NCBI GenBank assembly: GCA_025937075.1 | Contig: JAICSD010000015.1 | Span: 1 to 21,090 of the forward strand | Source: Vicinamibacteria bacterium | GTDB lineage: Bacteria > Acidobacteriota > Vicinamibacteria > Vicinamibacterales > 2-12-FULL-66-21 | Length of the DNA: 21,090 bases | Reading direction: 5' to 3' | Shown: positions 20,250 through 21,090 of the stretch, piece after piece | Position numbering within the stretch: position 1 is the stretch's first letter | Layout of the letters: each line of letters begins with the position of its first letter | Notes under the pieces: model-generated | The model's database searches: none | What the model was told of the DNA's origin: nothing | Seen by the model: the letters and a program-made list of their open reading frames with translations, nothing else | Position numbers and translations under genes: made by a program

Positions 20250-21090
20250 GATCAACGATAGCCATTGTCACTTCTTCTCGTCGCGCTTTCTCGAGCTCTT
20301 GACGCGCGACGGACGCTCCGCGGGCGACGTGGCGTCCGTGCTCGGATGGGATCCTCCGGGCACGCCGGCGGAACTGGCGGACCGCTGGGTCGCTGAGCTG
20401 GACAGGCACAGCGTCTCCAGGGCGGCGCTCATCGCGAGCATCCCGGGCGACGAACCGTCGGTTTCCGAAGCGGTGGCGCGGCATCCCGATCGATTCGTCG
20501 GCTTCTGCATGCACAACCCGGCCGCACCGGACGCGGAGGCATCTCTTCGCCGGGCGTTGTCCGAGCTCGGTATGCGCGCGGTCTGTCTCTTTCCTGCCAT
20601 GCACGGCTACCGCCCCGACGAAGAGAAGGTCGAGCGCGTGTTTGCGGCCGCGGCCGAGCGCCACGCGGCGGTGTTCGTGCACTGCGGAGTCCTGACCGTC
20701 GGTGTCCGGAAGAAGCTTGGGCTTCCGAGCCGCTTCGATCTGCGTCTGGGCGATCCGCTCGCGGTGGCGAAAGTTGCGCTGGGATTCCCCCAGGTACCGG
20801 TGATCATTCCGCACTTCGGCGCGGGCTACCTCCGCGAGGCCCTGATGGCCGCGGACCAGTGCCCCACGATTCACCTCGACACCTCGAGCTCGAACAGCTG
20901 GACGAAGTTCCACCCCGGCGTCTCGCTGGACGATGTGTTCTGGCAGGCGGTGTCGGCGGCGGGAGCGGACCGCGTGCTCTTCGGGACCGATTCGTCGTTC
21001 TTCCCGCGCGGGTGGCAGCGCTCGATCTACGACGCGCAGCAGCGGATCGCCGAGAAGCTCGGGATCGGAGCCGCGGACCGCGACAAGATC
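20248..21090 (+). CDS. Amidohydrolase family 2 (TIM-barrel metal-dependent hydrolase), 3' end outside window
   Basis: The reading frame stays open for 281 codons to the right edge and has no stop, so only the N-terminal part is seen. It starts MINDSHCHFF, the usual beginning of this family, with the metal ligands His6 and His8. This makes the ATG at 20248 secure. Further probable metal or catalytic residues are His145 (FVHCG), His189 (IIPHFGAGY) and Asp248 (LFGTDSSFFPRGW). The order fits PF04909 amidohydrolases, which include decarboxylases and lactonases acting on small carboxylates; the substrate is unknown. No SD is visible. The ATG overlaps the start codon of the divergent phosphoesterase. 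Confidence 0.88.
   Translation, partial: MINDSHCHFFSSRFLELLTRDGRSAGDVASVLGWDPPGTPAELADRWVAELDRHSVSRAALIASIPGDEPSVSEAVARHPDRFVGFCMHNPAAPDAEASLRRALSELGMRAVCLFPAMHGYRPDEEKVERVFAAAAERHAAVFVHCGVLTVGVRKKLGLPSRFDLRLGDPLAVAKVALGFPQVPVIIPHFGAGYLREALMAADQCPTIHLDTSSSNSWTKFHPGVSLDDVFWQAVSAAGADRVLFGTDSSFFPRGWQRSIYDAQQRIAEKLGIGAADRDKI

Overview
The window is high-GC DNA packed with protein genes and contains no RNA genes. It holds 17 complete coding sequences and one cut off at the right edge. The gene mix points to an Acidobacteriota chromosome, perhaps of the Vicinamibacteria type. The evidence is an acidobacterial-style VWFA protein, bacterial M49 dipeptidyl-peptidases, a Pal/OmpA-type envelope protein with a coiled-coil stalk, and intergenic heptamer arrays. 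This taxonomic placement is inference. No phage, plasmid, transposase or CRISPR genes are visible.

Layout from left to right. Positions 1-118 are a degenerate heptamer array. Positions 119-2492 (minus) hold a glycine C-acetyltransferase-type PLP enzyme followed by a membrane-anchored SpoIIE/RsbU-type phosphatase. Positions 2597-2956 (plus) encode a small DUF5658-like membrane protein. Positions 2950-5220 (minus) hold an AlaA-like aminotransferase followed by an AI-2E-family transporter. Positions 5381-8107 (plus) hold a secreted VWFA protein, an OmpA/Pal-like protein, a repeat-rich 263-bp gap and a FolM/PTR1-like reductase. Positions 8161-10225 (minus) hold a MetF-like protein followed by a second class I aminotransferase. 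Positions 10249-15729 (plus) hold a beta-CASP metallo-beta-lactamase protein and two tandem M49 peptidases, one exported and one cytoplasmic. Position 15644-16549 (minus) is a class A beta-lactamase-like serine hydrolase. Position 16592-17935 (plus) is a flavin amine oxidase. Positions 17931-18045 are REP-like palindromes. Position 18027-18542 (minus) is an unrecognised protein. Position 18630-19835 (plus) is an MFS transporter, 19788-20249 (minus) a YfcE-type phosphoesterase, and 20248 to the edge (plus) an amidohydrolase.

Most genes are ordinary amino-acid, folate/C1, peptide-turnover and envelope functions. The architecture is the more unusual part. Strand switches are frequent and very tight: starts overlap head-to-head on one CATG, two divergent pairs have overlapping -10 elements on opposite strands, and convergent genes overlap by 7, 48 and 86 bp. 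At least seven genes have a -10-like hexamer 6 to 9 nt before the start codon and no useful Shine-Dalgarno, which suggests leaderless mRNAs. Internal or operonic genes such as ompA and the second M49 gene have strong SD sequences instead. The most distinctive non-coding structures are 7-bp-period arrays of GNNNNTT units near gene ends, a 124-bp element bounded by a nearly perfect 23-bp inverted repeat, and TCTGACCCC palindromes that supply the stop codons of two converging genes. I found no clear novel defence or biosynthetic system.
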